From Pseudomonas sp. GM41(2012) (GTDB lineage Bacteria; Pseudomonadota; Gammaproteobacteria; Pseudomonadales; Pseudomonadaceae), in contig NZ_AKJN02000008.1 of NCBI RefSeq assembly GCF_000282315.2, positions 62,001-126,000 on the forward strand: a stretch of DNA of 64,000 bases. The letters are read 5' to 3'. Both the position numbers and the translations under genes were made by a program. Under the pieces are notes generated by a model, which did no database searches, was not told where the DNA came from, and saw only the letters and a program-made list of their open reading frames with translations. Below, piece by piece: positions 9,564 through 18,419 of this stretch. Position 1 is the first letter of the stretch, and each line of letters opens with the position of its first letter.

Positions 9564-10037
9564 ATGCGTATTGGCCACGGCTATGATGTGCACCGTTTCG
9601 CTGAAGGCGATTTCATTACTCTGGGCGGCGTGCGCATTGCACACGGCTTCGGGCTGCTCGCTCATTCCGACGGTGACGTCCTGCTGCACGCCTTGAGCGA
9701 TGCCTTGCTCGGCGCCGCTGCGCTGGGTGATATCGGCAAACATTTTCCGGACACCGACCCGACATACAAGGGCGCCGACAGCCGAGTGCTGTTGCGTCAC
9801 GTCGTCGCACTGATCCACGCCAAGGGCTGGAAAGTCGGCAACGTCGATAACACCATCGTCGCCCAGGCGCCGAAAATGGCCCCGCATATCGAATCGATGC
9901 GCGCGCTGATTGCCGCGGATCTTCAAGTTGAGTTGGATCAAGTGAACGTGAAAGCTACCACCACCGAAAAGCTCGGCTTTGTCGGTCGCGAAGAAGGCAT
10001 TGCCGTGCACTCCGTTGCCTTGTTGCTGCGCGCATGA
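9564..10037 (+). CDS. ispF: 2-C-methyl-D-erythritol 2,4-cyclodiphosphate synthase
   Basis: IspF cyclises CDP-methylerythritol 2-phosphate, releasing CMP, in the MEP pathway. The 157-residue protein shows the zinc-binding GHGYDVHRF, the LLAHSDGDVLLHALSDALLG core and the conserved C-terminal TTTEKLGFVGREEGI. Its stop overlaps the truD start by four bases, so translation of truD is likely coupled. The start sits at the end of a terminator-like hairpin, which is unusual. Confidence 0.97.
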   Translation: MRIGHGYDVHRFAEGDFITLGGVRIAHGFGLLAHSDGDVLLHALSDALLGAAALGDIGKHFPDTDPTYKGADSRVLLRHVVALIHAKGWKVGNVDNTIVAQAPKMAPHIESMRALIAADLQVELDQVNVKATTTEKLGFVGREEGIAVHSVALLLRA

Positions 10038-11092
10038 ACGAACTGCAATTGCTCGGCCCACGGGCCTATGGCGAAGCCCTCGGCACCGCAGTACTGAAAG
10101 CCACGGCGGAAGATTTTCAGGTCGATGAAGTCCTCAATATCCCCCTCAGTGGCGACGGCGAACACTTGTGGATCTGGGTGGAAAAACGCGGTCTGAATAC
10201 CGAAGAAGCAGCACGGCGGATCGCCAAGGCGGCGGGCGTGCCGTTGCGCACTGTCAGCTACGCGGGCCTCAAGGATCGTCAGGCGCTGACTCGCCAGTGG
10301 TTCAGCGTGCAGCTGCCGGGCAAGGCTGATCCTGATCTGTCGGCGGCGGAAAACGATACGCTGAAGATCCTCAAGACCGGCCGGCACAAACGCAAGCTGC
10401 AACGCGGTGCTCACTCGGCCAATGGCTTCACGTTGCGACTGACGCAATTCGCTGGCGACAAAGCGGCGATCGACGAGCGTCTGCAACTGATCGCCAAGCA
10501 AGGTATTCCCAATTATTTCGGCGCCCAGCGTTTTGGGTTTGACGGCGGTAACGTGGTCGATGCCCGTGCCTGGGCGGCCCGTAAAGCGTTGCCGGAGCAG
10601 CGCAACGTGCGTTCGCGTCTGCTCTCCACAGCGCGCAGTTTTCTGTTTAATCAGGTGTTGGCGGCGCGTGTCGCCGATGGCAGCTGGCAGCGGGCCCAGG
10701 TTGGCGATCTGCTGGCCTTCACCGACAGTCGCAGCTTCTTTCCGGCAGGTGTTGCCGAGTGCAGCGACCCGCGTCTGGCGATTCTCGATCTGCACCCGAC
10801 CGGTCCGCAGTGGGGCGAAGGTGACTCGCCGGCCACTGGCGCTGTCCATGAACTGGAGCAGGCAATCGCCACTCGCGAAGCGGACTTGCGTGATTGGTTG
10901 ATTAACGCCGGTATGAGCCACGAACGTCGCATCCTGCGGCTGCCCATTAGTGGGTTGACGTGGCATTATCTCGAGCCTGACATTCTGCAACTGGAATTCG
11001 TCCTCCCGGCCGGATGCTTCGCCACCGTATTGGTGCGCGAGCTTGTTGATCTGGTGCCGGTGGGGCAGACGGACAGCCCATGCGTATTCTGA
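10034..11092 (+). CDS. truD: tRNA pseudouridine(13) synthase
   Basis: TruD makes pseudouridine 13 in tRNA-Glu. The 352-residue protein has the family's KATAEDFQVDEVL start region and the catalytic aspartate in SYAGLKDRQALTRQWFSV. It also has the NYFGAQRFG motif and an arm of usual size. It overlaps ispF by four bases upstream and surE by 13 bases downstream, making a tight chain ispF-truD-surE-pcm. Confidence 0.97.
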   Translation: MNELQLLGPRAYGEALGTAVLKATAEDFQVDEVLNIPLSGDGEHLWIWVEKRGLNTEEAARRIAKAAGVPLRTVSYAGLKDRQALTRQWFSVQLPGKADPDLSAAENDTLKILKTGRHKRKLQRGAHSANGFTLRLTQFAGDKAAIDERLQLIAKQGIPNYFGAQRFGFDGGNVVDARAWAARKALPEQRNVRSRLLSTARSFLFNQVLAARVADGSWQRAQVGDLLAFTDSRSFFPAGVAECSDPRLAILDLHPTGPQWGEGDSPATGAVHELEQAIATREADLRDWLINAGMSHERRILRLPISGLTWHYLEPDILQLEFVLPAGCFATVLVRELVDLVPVGQTDSPCVF

Positions 11093-11829
11093 TTTCTAAC
11101 GACGATGGGGTAACCGCACCCGGTCTCGCCGCGCTTTATGCTGCGCTGGCGGATTACACCGAGTGCGTGGTTATCGCCCCGGACCAAGACAAAAGCGGCG
11201 CCAGCAGCTCGCTGACGCTCGACCGTCCGTTACACCCGCAAACCCTGGCCAACGGCTTTATCAGCCTCAATGGCACACCGACCGATTGTGTGCACCTGGG
11301 CCTCAATGGCTTGCTGGAACGCGAGGCGGACATGGTGGTTTCGGGCATCAACCTGGGCGCCAACCTGGGTGATGACGTGTTGTATTCCGGCACCGTGGCG
11401 GCGGCCCTTGAGGGACGTTTCCTGGCACGTCCTTCGTTTGCCTTTTCGTTGGTCTCACGGCAAGTGGAGAACCTTCCCACAGCCGCGTACTTTGCGCGCA
11501 AACTGGTAGAGGCTCACGCGGACCTTGAACTGCCACCGCGTACGGTACTGAACGTGAACATTCCCAATTTGCCGCTGGACCACATCCGCGGTATTCAGCT
11601 GACCCGCCTCGGACATCGCGCACGTGCTGCAGCGCCGATGAAAGTGGTCGATCCGCGCGGTAAATCCGGTTACTGGATTGCGGCGGCGGGGGATGCCGAA
11701 GACGGCGGCCCGGGCACCGATTTTCATGCGGTAATGCAAGGCTATGTTTCAATCACCCCACTGCAACTGGATCGCACCTTTAATGATGCCTTCAGAAGTC
11801 TCGATGGCTGGCTGGAGGGGCTGAACTAA
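11080..11829 (+). CDS. surE: 5'-nucleotidase/3'-nucleotidase SurE
   Basis: SurE is a metal-dependent nucleoside monophosphatase associated with stationary-phase survival. The 249-residue product starts with the metal-binding ILISNDDGVTAPGL and carries VSGINLGANLGDDVLYSGT, both diagnostic. It overlaps truD by 13 bases, and its stop overlaps the pcm start (TAATG). Grouping with pcm, nlpD and rpoS is the standard stress-survival cluster. Confidence 0.97.
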   Translation: MRILISNDDGVTAPGLAALYAALADYTECVVIAPDQDKSGASSSLTLDRPLHPQTLANGFISLNGTPTDCVHLGLNGLLEREADMVVSGINLGANLGDDVLYSGTVAAALEGRFLARPSFAFSLVSRQVENLPTAAYFARKLVEAHADLELPPRTVLNVNIPNLPLDHIRGIQLTRLGHRARAAAPMKVVDPRGKSGYWIAAAGDAEDGGPGTDFHAVMQGYVSITPLQLDRTFNDAFRSLDGWLEGLN

Positions 11830-12506
11830 TGGCTCGTGAACAAGACGATATTCTGCGTCGTGGCATCGGGATGACCTCACAACGGACCCGTGAGCGCCTT
11901 ATTCAGCGCCTGTATGAAGAGGGGATTTGCAACGCCAAGGTGCTGGAAGTCATTCGCCGTACACCGCGTCACCTGTTCGTCGATGAGGCGCTGGCTCACC
12001 GCGCCTACGAAGACACGGCATTGCCGATCGGCAATAACCAGACCATCTCGCAGCCTTATATGGTGGCTCGCATGAGCGAGCTGCTGCTGGAGGCAGGTCC
12101 TCTCGACAAGGTGATGGAAATCGGCACCGGATCGGGCTACCAGACGGCGGTGCTGTCGCAACTGGTCGAGCGGGTATTTTCCGTCGAACGCATCAAGGTT
12201 CTGCAAGACCGGGCCAAGGAACGCCTGGTTGAACTGAACCTGCGCAACGTGGTGTTCCGCTGGGGCGATGGTTGGGAAGGCTGGCCGGCGCTGGCACCTT
12301 ACAACGGCATTATCGTGACTGCGGTGGCGACCGATGTACCTCAGGCGCTGCTTGATCAATTGGCACCGGGAGGGCGGCTGGTGATCCCGGTCGGATCGGG
12401 TGAGGTTCAACAATTGATGCTGATCATCCGGGAAGAGCAGGGCTTTTCCAGGCGTGTTCTGGGGGCTGTACGCTTCGTCCCGTTACTCAATGGGCCACTT
12501 GCCTGA
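11829..12506 (+). CDS. pcm: Protein-L-isoaspartate O-methyltransferase
   Basis: Pcm methylates L-isoaspartyl residues in aged proteins with S-adenosylmethionine so that they can be repaired. The SAM-binding motif EIGTGSGYQTAVL and post-I SVERIKVL are clear. The ATG at 11829 (225 residues) overlaps the surE stop and has a GGAGGGG ribosome site nine bases upstream; a second ATG at 11871 (MTSQRTRERL) would give the 211-residue form common in the family. I favour the first because of the ribosome site. Confidence 0.95.
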   Translation: MAREQDDILRRGIGMTSQRTRERLIQRLYEEGICNAKVLEVIRRTPRHLFVDEALAHRAYEDTALPIGNNQTISQPYMVARMSELLLEAGPLDKVMEIGTGSGYQTAVLSQLVERVFSVERIKVLQDRAKERLVELNLRNVVFRWGDGWEGWPALAPYNGIIVTAVATDVPQALLDQLAPGGRLVIPVGSGEVQQLMLIIREEQGFSRRVLGAVRFVPLLNGPLA

Positions 12507-12717
12507 GCATTTGTTTCAGGGCGCTGAATTCTCTTCGATTGCTTCTGTCTTACAGCGGCGTCGATCAGTTAAACGGGATTCATCGTCAGGCAGCAAACGT
12601 GTGCGCGAAGGCATTTCGCTTCATTAAAGGTAAAGCCTGCACGGCCCGTTATACTTGCGACATTTCATGCCGGAACACGGCAATCCACATTTTCAGCCAC
12701 CACAAAGGGAGCGGCGG

Positions 12718-13575
12718 GTGAGTCTCACAGTCATTGCGCAGCGAATGGGTAAAAAGAGCTTTCAGCGCCTGGTGACTGGCCTTGTCTTGAGCACCTTGCT
12801 GGTCGGTTGCTCCAGCAACAAGTCGAGTGATGTACGCGTCGTCGAACGCAACAATGCCGTCGCCCAGCGTCCGGCAGTGACCACGGGTCAATACGTCGTC
12901 CGACCTAAAGACACCTTGTTCTCCATTGCCTTTCGCTACGGCTGGGACTACAAAGCCCTAGCGGCACGCAACAACATTCCTACGCCTTATACGATCCATC
13001 CGGGTCAGACGATTCGCTTTGACGGTCGCACCGGTTCAACGCCGACGCCGGTGGCCAGCTCCACCGATTCAACGCCTTCTTCGTCGCTGAAAACCACGGT
13101 TATCCGGCGCCAGGCGAATGGCGCAACCACGAGCACAACGGTGGTTGCACCGTCCGTCGGCAGCAAGCCGACCCCTGCTCCAATGCCTCCTGCCGGCCCG
13201 GCCCCGACCGGCTGGGGGTGGCCATCTAATGGCATTCTTATTGGAAAATTCTCTTCAAACGGGAGTTTGAATAAAGGAATTGATATCGCCGGGGATTTGG
13301 GACAGCCTGTTTTAGCTGCGTCTGATGGGACGGTGGTATACGCCGGGAGTGGCTTAAGGGGCTACGGCGAATTAGTCATCATCAAACACAGCGATACCTA
13401 CGTTAGCGCCTACGGACATAACCGCAGGCTGTTGGTTCGGGAGGGGCAGCAGGTCAAGGTCGGACAGACAATTGCCGAAATGGGGTCAACGGGTACAGAC
13501 CGGGTGAAGCTGCATTTTGAGATTCGCCGACAAGGTAAACCAGTAGATCCGCTGCAATTCCTGCCGCGTCGTTGA
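12718..13575 (+). CDS. nlpD: NlpD-like lipoprotein with LysM and M23 domains
   Basis: NlpD-type proteins are outer-membrane lipoproteins that activate cell-wall amidases at division. I chose the GTG at 12718 (GGGAGCGGCG upstream), giving 285 residues with a signal peptide ending in the lipobox LLVGC. A LysM domain follows (YVVRPKDTLFSIAFRYGW), then a Ser/Thr/Pro linker and a C-terminal M23 peptidase-like domain (GIDIAGDLGQPVLAASDGTV, KLHFEIRRQGKPVDP). In pseudomonads the main rpoS promoter lies inside this gene; that is family knowledge, not read here. Confidence 0.93.
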   Translation: MSLTVIAQRMGKKSFQRLVTGLVLSTLLVGCSSNKSSDVRVVERNNAVAQRPAVTTGQYVVRPKDTLFSIAFRYGWDYKALAARNNIPTPYTIHPGQTIRFDGRTGSTPTPVASSTDSTPSSSLKTTVIRRQANGATTSTTVVAPSVGSKPTPAPMPPAGPAPTGWGWPSNGILIGKFSSNGSLNKGIDIAGDLGQPVLAASDGTVVYAGSGLRGYGELVIIKHSDTYVSAYGHNRRLLVREGQQVKVGQTIAEMGSTGTDRVKLHFEIRRQGKPVDPLQFLPRR

Positions 13576-13680
13576 TCGCTTTCCAGCCTGTTCCGTCGCG
13601 TAGAGGGAACAGGTTCCAGCGTTGCCAAGGATAAAGGCGCCGCTTGAGCCTGAGGTCGAACTCACCAAAGGACTATAACA

Positions 13681-14688
13681 ATGGCTCTCAGTAAAGAAGT
13701 GCCGGAGTTTGACATCGACGATGAGGTTCTCCTGATGGAGACCGGCATCGGTACGGATTCGATGTCGAATGATGAAGGGGCTGCTCCACCTTCCGTTCGT
13801 GCCAAATCCAAACACTCCGCCTCGTTAAAGCAACACAAGTACATTGACTACACGCGTGCGCTCGATGCCACGCAGCTGTACCTCAATGAGATTGGTTTTT
13901 CCCCTTTGCTATCCCCCGAAGAAGAAGTTCATTTTGCGCGCTTGTCGCAAAGTGGAGATCCGGCCGGGCGCAAACGCATGATTGAAAGTAACCTGCGGCT
14001 GGTGGTGAAAATCGCCCGGCGTTACGTCAATCGTGGTCTGTCGCTACTTGACCTGATCGAAGAGGGCAACCTCGGTCTTATCCGGGCGGTAGAGAAGTTC
14101 GACCCCGAACGCGGCTTCCGCTTTTCGACCTACGCGACCTGGTGGATTCGTCAGACCATCGAGCGCGCGATCATGAATCAGACCCGGACCATCCGGTTGC
14201 CGATTCATGTGGTCAAGGAGCTCAACGTGTACCTGCGGGCTGCACGGGAGCTGACGCAAAAACTCGATCACGAACCCTCACCCGAAGAAATTGCCAACCT
14301 GCTGGAAAAACCAGTGGGCGAGGTCAAGCGCATGCTCGGCCTGAACGAGCGGGTTTCTTCGGTCGACGTCTCGCTGGGTCCGGATTCGGATAAAACCCTG
14401 CTGGACACCCTTACCGATGACCGTCCAACCGATCCATGTGAACTGTTGCAGGATGACGACCTGTCTCAGAGCATCGATCAATGGCTCTCGGAGCTGACCG
14501 ACAAGCAACGTGAAGTGGTGATACGCCGCTTCGGCCTGCGCGGCCACGAGAGCAGCACGCTTGAAGATGTAGGCCTGGAGATTGGCCTGACCCGGGAGCG
14601 GGTCAGACAGATTCAGGTTGAAGGCCTGAAGCGTCTTCGGGAGATTCTCGAGAAGAATGGCCTGTCGAGCGAGTCGCTGTTTCAATAA
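13681..14688 (+). CDS. rpoS: RNA polymerase sigma factor RpoS
   Basis: RpoS directs stationary-phase and general stress transcription. The 335-residue protein has the sigma-70 family regions in order: 1.2 (YLNEIGFSPLLSPEEEV), 2 with the promoter-melting segment FRFSTYATWWIRQTIERAI, 3, and 4.2 with the helix-turn-helix TLEDVGLEIGLTRERVRQIQ. A good ribosome site (AAGGA) lies before the ATG. It is followed by an intrinsic terminator and the rsmZ gene, the standard Pseudomonas layout. Confidence 0.98.
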   Translation: MALSKEVPEFDIDDEVLLMETGIGTDSMSNDEGAAPPSVRAKSKHSASLKQHKYIDYTRALDATQLYLNEIGFSPLLSPEEEVHFARLSQSGDPAGRKRMIESNLRLVVKIARRYVNRGLSLLDLIEEGNLGLIRAVEKFDPERGFRFSTYATWWIRQTIERAIMNQTRTIRLPIHVVKELNVYLRAARELTQKLDHEPSPEEIANLLEKPVGEVKRMLGLNERVSSVDVSLGPDSDKTLLDTLTDDRPTDPCELLQDDDLSQSIDQWLSELTDKQREVVIRRFGLRGHESSTLEDVGLEIGLTRERVRQIQVEGLKRLREILEKNGLSSESLFQ

Positions 14689-14711
14689 GTAATTTGCTGG
14701 CTGGTATTAAG

Positions 14712-14737
14712 AAGCCCCGACTGGTTCGGGGTTTTTT
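14712..14737 (+). terminator. rpoS intrinsic terminator
   Basis: AAGCCCCGA and TCGGGG form a GC-rich stem with a short loop followed by six T, 23 bases after the rpoS stop codon. Confidence 0.85.
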
Positions 14738-14797
14738 ATTACCTGGGAAACGGACTAGGAGTTCCCTCCGTCATCTCTCTGGTTTGTAGTCTCTCGC

Positions 14798-14815
14798 TGT
14801 AAGTGTTTGCTTACT
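14798..14815 (+). promoter_or_regulatory. GacA upstream activating site of rsmZ
   Basis: TGTAAGTGTTTGCTTACT matches the GacA-binding consensus TGTAAG-N6-CTTACA with one mismatch at the end. It ends about 172 bases before the predicted rsmZ start; such a far-upstream position is normal for GacA-controlled rsm genes. Confidence 0.85.
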
Positions 14816-14951
14816 CTTTCGTAAGTGTTCGCTAATTCAATGGGTAGCAGTCGTACATATTCCTACGTGAGAAAAGATTAACTAATTGATTTATAGGCTA
14901 ATTTTTTTAGATGAATAGCTTGTGACAGGCAGTTTCAGCTATCGGGGGCGA

Positions 14952-14979
14952 TTGCTCTTGGTAGGGAATTCTCTAGTAT
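14952..14979 (+). promoter_or_regulatory. Probable rsmZ promoter
   Basis: TTGCTC at 14952-14957 and TAGTAT at 14974-14979 are separated by 16 bases, with the predicted RNA start eight bases after the -10. The -35 is weak, as expected for an activator-dependent promoter. Confidence 0.5.
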
Positions 14980-14987
14980 CTGAACTG

Positions 14988-15116
14988 TGTCGACGGACAG
15001 ACACACCCTTCAAGGATGAGGGGGAAGGACATCGCAGGAAGCGATTCATCAGGACGATGAAAAGGAACACAGGGAATAGGGAAAAAACGTGGGCGGGTCA
15101 AACCGCCCCTTTTTTT
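14988..15116 (+). ncRNA. rsmZ: RsmZ regulatory small RNA
   Basis: RsmZ titrates the translational repressors RsmA/RsmE, so the Gac/Rsm cascade can switch on secondary metabolism and exoproducts. The 129-base predicted RNA begins TGTCGACGGACAGACACA and presents repeated GGA motifs in hairpin loops (ACGGACA, AAGGAT, AAGGACA, CAGGAAG, CAGGACG, AAGGAAC, AGGGAA). It ends in the terminator GGGCGG-GTCAAA-CCGCCC plus T run. Position between rpoS and fdxA is the conserved one. The ends are estimated from the promoter and terminator. Confidence 0.93.
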
Positions 15117-15129
15117 GCCTGCAGAAAAG

Positions 15130-15156
15130 CAAAAAGGCCCGCAAGGGGCCTTTTCG
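15130..15156 (-). terminator. fdxA terminator
   Basis: AAAAGGCCC and GGGGCCTTTT form a stem just after the fdxA stop on the minus strand. The A run on its left becomes a T run in the fdxA transcript. Confidence 0.75.
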
Positions 15157-15171
15157 AGAACGCGGGGGTAA

Positions 15172-15495
15172 TCAGCGTTCGAGGTCTTTGATCTTGCCTT
15201 TGACGCCATCCCACTCTTCGGCATCGGGCAACGATTCTTTCTTCTCGGTGATGTTGGGCCAGATTTCCGCCAGCTCAACGTTCAGCTGAATAAATTGCTG
15301 CATGTCTTCCGGGACTTCATCTTCGGAGAAGATGGCCACGGCAGGGCATTCTGGTTCGCACAGTGCGCAGTCGATGCACTCATCCGGGTGAATCACCAGG
15401 AAATTCGGGCCTTCGTAAAAGCAGTCCACCGGACAGACTTCTACGCAGTCGGTGTACTTGCACTTGATGCAGTTGTCGGTGACGACGAAGGTCAT
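15172..15495 (-). CDS. fdxA: Seven-iron ferredoxin FdxA
   Basis: This small electron carrier holds one [3Fe-4S] and one [4Fe-4S] cluster. The 107-residue protein starts MTFVVTDNCIKCKYTDCVEV and shows the two cysteine clusters CIKCKYTDCVEVCPVDC and CIDCALCEPECP. The open frame extends 14 codons further upstream, but the ATG at 15495 has the conserved MTFVV start and a GAGGAGAA ribosome site. It is convergent with rsmZ. Confidence 0.97.
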   Translation of the reverse strand: MTFVVTDNCIKCKYTDCVEVCPVDCFYEGPNFLVIHPDECIDCALCEPECPAVAIFSEDEVPEDMQQFIQLNVELAEIWPNITEKKESLPDAEEWDGVKGKIKDLER

Positions 15496-15637
15496 TTCTA
15501 ATTTTCTCCTCAGGCGGCGGCAGCGGAGCCCCTTCACGTTGGGGTCGCCAGGTTTGGGAGCGATAGTCTGCTGGTCAGGCTATAAGCCAGCAGCATCCCA
15601 AACCGCGCGAGATTCTAACAGCTTGCAGGCAAGTGCG

Positions 15638-18217
15638 TTAGATCCGTGTCTTTAGTGTATAGAGCATTTCGAGCGCACGACGCGGTGTCATGTCGTCCAG
15701 ATCAAGTTTGGCCAGATCATCCAGCACCGGATGCGGCAGGCTGGCGAACATGTCGCTCTGCTGCGGAGCGGCCGGTTTGCCTTTGGCGGTCTTGGGAACT
15801 TCATGAGGCAGGGCGGTCGCTTCCAGCCGGCCCAGGTGTTCGCGAGCGCGCACGATCACTTCGCTCGGCACACCGGCCAACTGCGCAACCGCAAGGCCGT
15901 AGCTCTGGCTGGCAGGCCCTGGCAGCACGTGGTGCAGGAACACGATGCGTTCGTTGTGCTCGGTGGCATTAAGGTGCACGTTGGCCACCAGCGGCTGGGC
16001 TTCCGGCAACACGGTCAGCTCAAAGTAGTGGGTGGCGAACAGCGTATAAGCCCGCAGATGCGCCAGGCGTTCGGCCGCAGCCCACGCCAGGGACAGACCG
16101 TCGAAGGTGCTGGTGCCGCGACCAACTTCGTCCATCAGTACCAGGCTGCGCTCGGTGGCGTTGTGCAGAATGTTCGCTGTTTCGCTCATTTCGACCATGA
16201 AGGTCGAACGCCCGCCGGCCAGGTCATCGCTGGAGCCGATCCGGGTAAAGATCCGGTCCACCAGAGACAACTCGCAACTGGCTGCCGGCACGAAGCTGCC
16301 GATGTGTGCCAACAGCACGATCAGAGCGGTCTGGCGCATGTAGGTGGATTTACCACCCATGTTCGGACCGGTGATCACCAGCATGCGGGTGTTGTCGTCG
16401 AGGCTCAGGTCGTTGGCCACGAACGGCGTGGTCAGTACTTGCTCCACCACCGGGTGACGACCCTGGCTGATGCGCATGCACGGCTCACTGACGAAACGCG
16501 GGCAGTTCAGATCGAGGTTCAGCGCGCGTTCGGCAAGGTTACTCAGCACGTCCAGCTCGGCCAGTGCCGCGGCGGTGTCTTGCAGCGGTGGCAACTGGGA
16601 AATCAAATCTTCGAGCAGTGCTTCGTAGAGCATCTTCTCGCGCGCCAGGGCGCGGCTCTTCGCCGACAGGGCCTTGTCTTCGAACGCCTTCAGTTCCGGC
16701 GTAATGAAGCGCTCGGCACCTTTCAACGTCTGGCGACGGATATAGTCTGCCGGCGCCGATTCGGCCTGCTTGCTTGGCAACTCGATGAAGTAGCCATGAA
16801 TGCGGTTGTAACCGACTTTCAGGTGCGACAGACCGGTACGGGCCTTCTCGCGTGCTTCAAGGTCGATCAGGAACTGCCCGGCGTTTTCGCTGAGCGATTG
16901 CAAGTCGTCCAGCTCGGCGTCGTAACCGGTTTTCAACACGCCGCCGTCACGGATGACCGCTGGTGGGTTGTCGATGATGGCTTTTTCCAGCAGGGCCGCC
17001 AGTTCCGGGTAGGTGCTGGTGGTCTTCGCCAGTTGAATGATGTGCGGAGCTTCCAGCTCGGTCATCGCCACTTGCAACTCAGGCAATGCACCGAGCGCAT
17101 CGCGCAGGCGAGCCAGGTCACGAGGGCGGGCATTGCGCAGGCCGATCCGCGCCAGGATCCGCTCGATGTCGCCGATTTCCTTGAGCTGCGGTTGCAGTTT
17201 CTCGAAGCGGTAACCGTCGAGCAGGCAGGTGATCGAGGTCTGGCGCGCCAGCAATACGGTCAGATCCCGCAGCGGACGGTTCAGCCAACGGGTCAGCAGG
17301 CGGCTGCCCATGGCGGTCTGGCAGCGATCGACCACTGATTGCAACGTGTTGTCGCGACCGCCGGCCAGGTTGGTGTCCAGTTCCAGGTTGCGACGGCTCG
17401 CGCCGTCCAGCACCACGGTGTCGTCCAGGCGTTCATGACGCAGACTGCGCAAATGGGGCAGGGCGGTGCGCTGGGTTTCCTTGGCGTAACTGAGCAGGCA
17501 ACCGGCGGCACCGATGGCCAGGGTCAGGTTCTCGCAGCCGAAACCTTTCAGGTCCTGGGTGGAAAACTGTTGGCAAAGACTTTTTAGTGCCGAATCGCGT
17601 TCGAAATCCCACGGCGCACGGCGACGAACCCCACGACGTTTCTCCGCCGGCAGGTCTTTCGGCCAATCATCCGGGATCATCAGCTCCACCGGATTGACGC
17701 GCTCCAGTTCTGCCAGCAGGTTTTCCCAGCCCTTGATCTCCAGCACGGTGAAGTTGCCGCTGGTGATATCCAGCACCGCCAGGCCGAACAGACGCTCGTC
17801 ACCCAGCACCGCTGCAATCAGGTTATCCCGACGCTCATCCAGCAGCGCTTCATCGCTGACCGTACCCGGCGTGATGATCCGCACCACCTGACGATCCACC
17901 GGCCCCTTGCTGGTCGCCGGGTCGCCGACCTGCTCACAGATCACCACCGACTCGCCGAGCTTGACCAGTTTCGCCAGGTAACCTTCCGCGGCGTGGTAAG
18001 GAATCCCACACATCGGAATCGCCTGACCCGCCGACTGCCCACGGGCGGTCAGGGTGATGTCCAGCAATTTGGCAGCCTTCTTCGCATCTTCATAGAAGAT
18101 CTCGTAAAAGTCGCCCATGCGGTAGAACATCAGCTGGTCAGGGTGCTGGTTTTTCAGGCGCCAGTACTGCTGCATCATTGGCGTGTGGGAGGACAGATCA
18201 GAGAGCGCTTTATTCAT
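15638..18217 (-). CDS. mutS: DNA mismatch repair protein MutS
   Basis: MutS recognises mispairs and starts mismatch repair with MutL. The 859-residue protein has the N-terminal mismatch-binding Phe-x-Glu (MFYRMGDFYEIF), connector, lever and clamp regions. The C-terminal ABC ATPase shows Walker A GPNMGGKSTYMRQ, Walker B VLMDEVGRGTSTFDG and the FATHYFEL segment. I chose the ATG at 18217 (MNKALSDLSSHTPMMQQY); the open frame runs 53 codons further but that extension is not family-like. Downstream of mutS is the classic tailocin/prophage insertion site of fluorescent pseudomonads. Confidence 0.97.
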   Translation of the reverse strand: MNKALSDLSSHTPMMQQYWRLKNQHPDQLMFYRMGDFYEIFYEDAKKAAKLLDITLTARGQSAGQAIPMCGIPYHAAEGYLAKLVKLGESVVICEQVGDPATSKGPVDRQVVRIITPGTVSDEALLDERRDNLIAAVLGDERLFGLAVLDITSGNFTVLEIKGWENLLAELERVNPVELMIPDDWPKDLPAEKRRGVRRRAPWDFERDSALKSLCQQFSTQDLKGFGCENLTLAIGAAGCLLSYAKETQRTALPHLRSLRHERLDDTVVLDGASRRNLELDTNLAGGRDNTLQSVVDRCQTAMGSRLLTRWLNRPLRDLTVLLARQTSITCLLDGYRFEKLQPQLKEIGDIERILARIGLRNARPRDLARLRDALGALPELQVAMTELEAPHIIQLAKTTSTYPELAALLEKAIIDNPPAVIRDGGVLKTGYDAELDDLQSLSENAGQFLIDLEAREKARTGLSHLKVGYNRIHGYFIELPSKQAESAPADYIRRQTLKGAERFITPELKAFEDKALSAKSRALAREKMLYEALLEDLISQLPPLQDTAAALAELDVLSNLAERALNLDLNCPRFVSEPCMRISQGRHPVVEQVLTTPFVANDLSLDDNTRMLVITGPNMGGKSTYMRQTALIVLLAHIGSFVPAASCELSLVDRIFTRIGSSDDLAGGRSTFMVEMSETANILHNATERSLVLMDEVGRGTSTFDGLSLAWAAAERLAHLRAYTLFATHYFELTVLPEAQPLVANVHLNATEHNERIVFLHHVLPGPASQSYGLAVAQLAGVPSEVIVRAREHLGRLEATALPHEVPKTAKGKPAAPQQSDMFASLPHPVLDDLAKLDLDDMTPRRALEMLYTLKTRI

Positions 18218-18419
18218 CGGATAATCAGGCAAATTCGTTGAAAGGTGTAGGGCAAAGGAGGGGCATCGGCCCGGCTTTTCCGCGATGGGCGCAAGGTTAA
18301 CATGGGCGGTCCACCCGACGCAGGCATGAAAGCCCCGCGATACATTTCTTCTGTCTATGCACGACATATGCGCCATTTATGCAATTTGGCATTTGTCTTC
18401 CGCGAAAAGAACAAGCACT

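Noticed and set aside
12539..12721. 60-codon frame between pcm and nlpD
   Set aside because: No ribosome site, overlaps the nlpD start region and has no family features.
15731..17338. 535-codon plus-strand frame opposite mutS
   Set aside because: Antisense shadow; mutS is intact on the other strand.
18217..18376. 53-codon N-terminal extension of MutS
   Set aside because: MutS proteins start near MNKALSDLSSH; the extension overlaps the divergent repressor leader.
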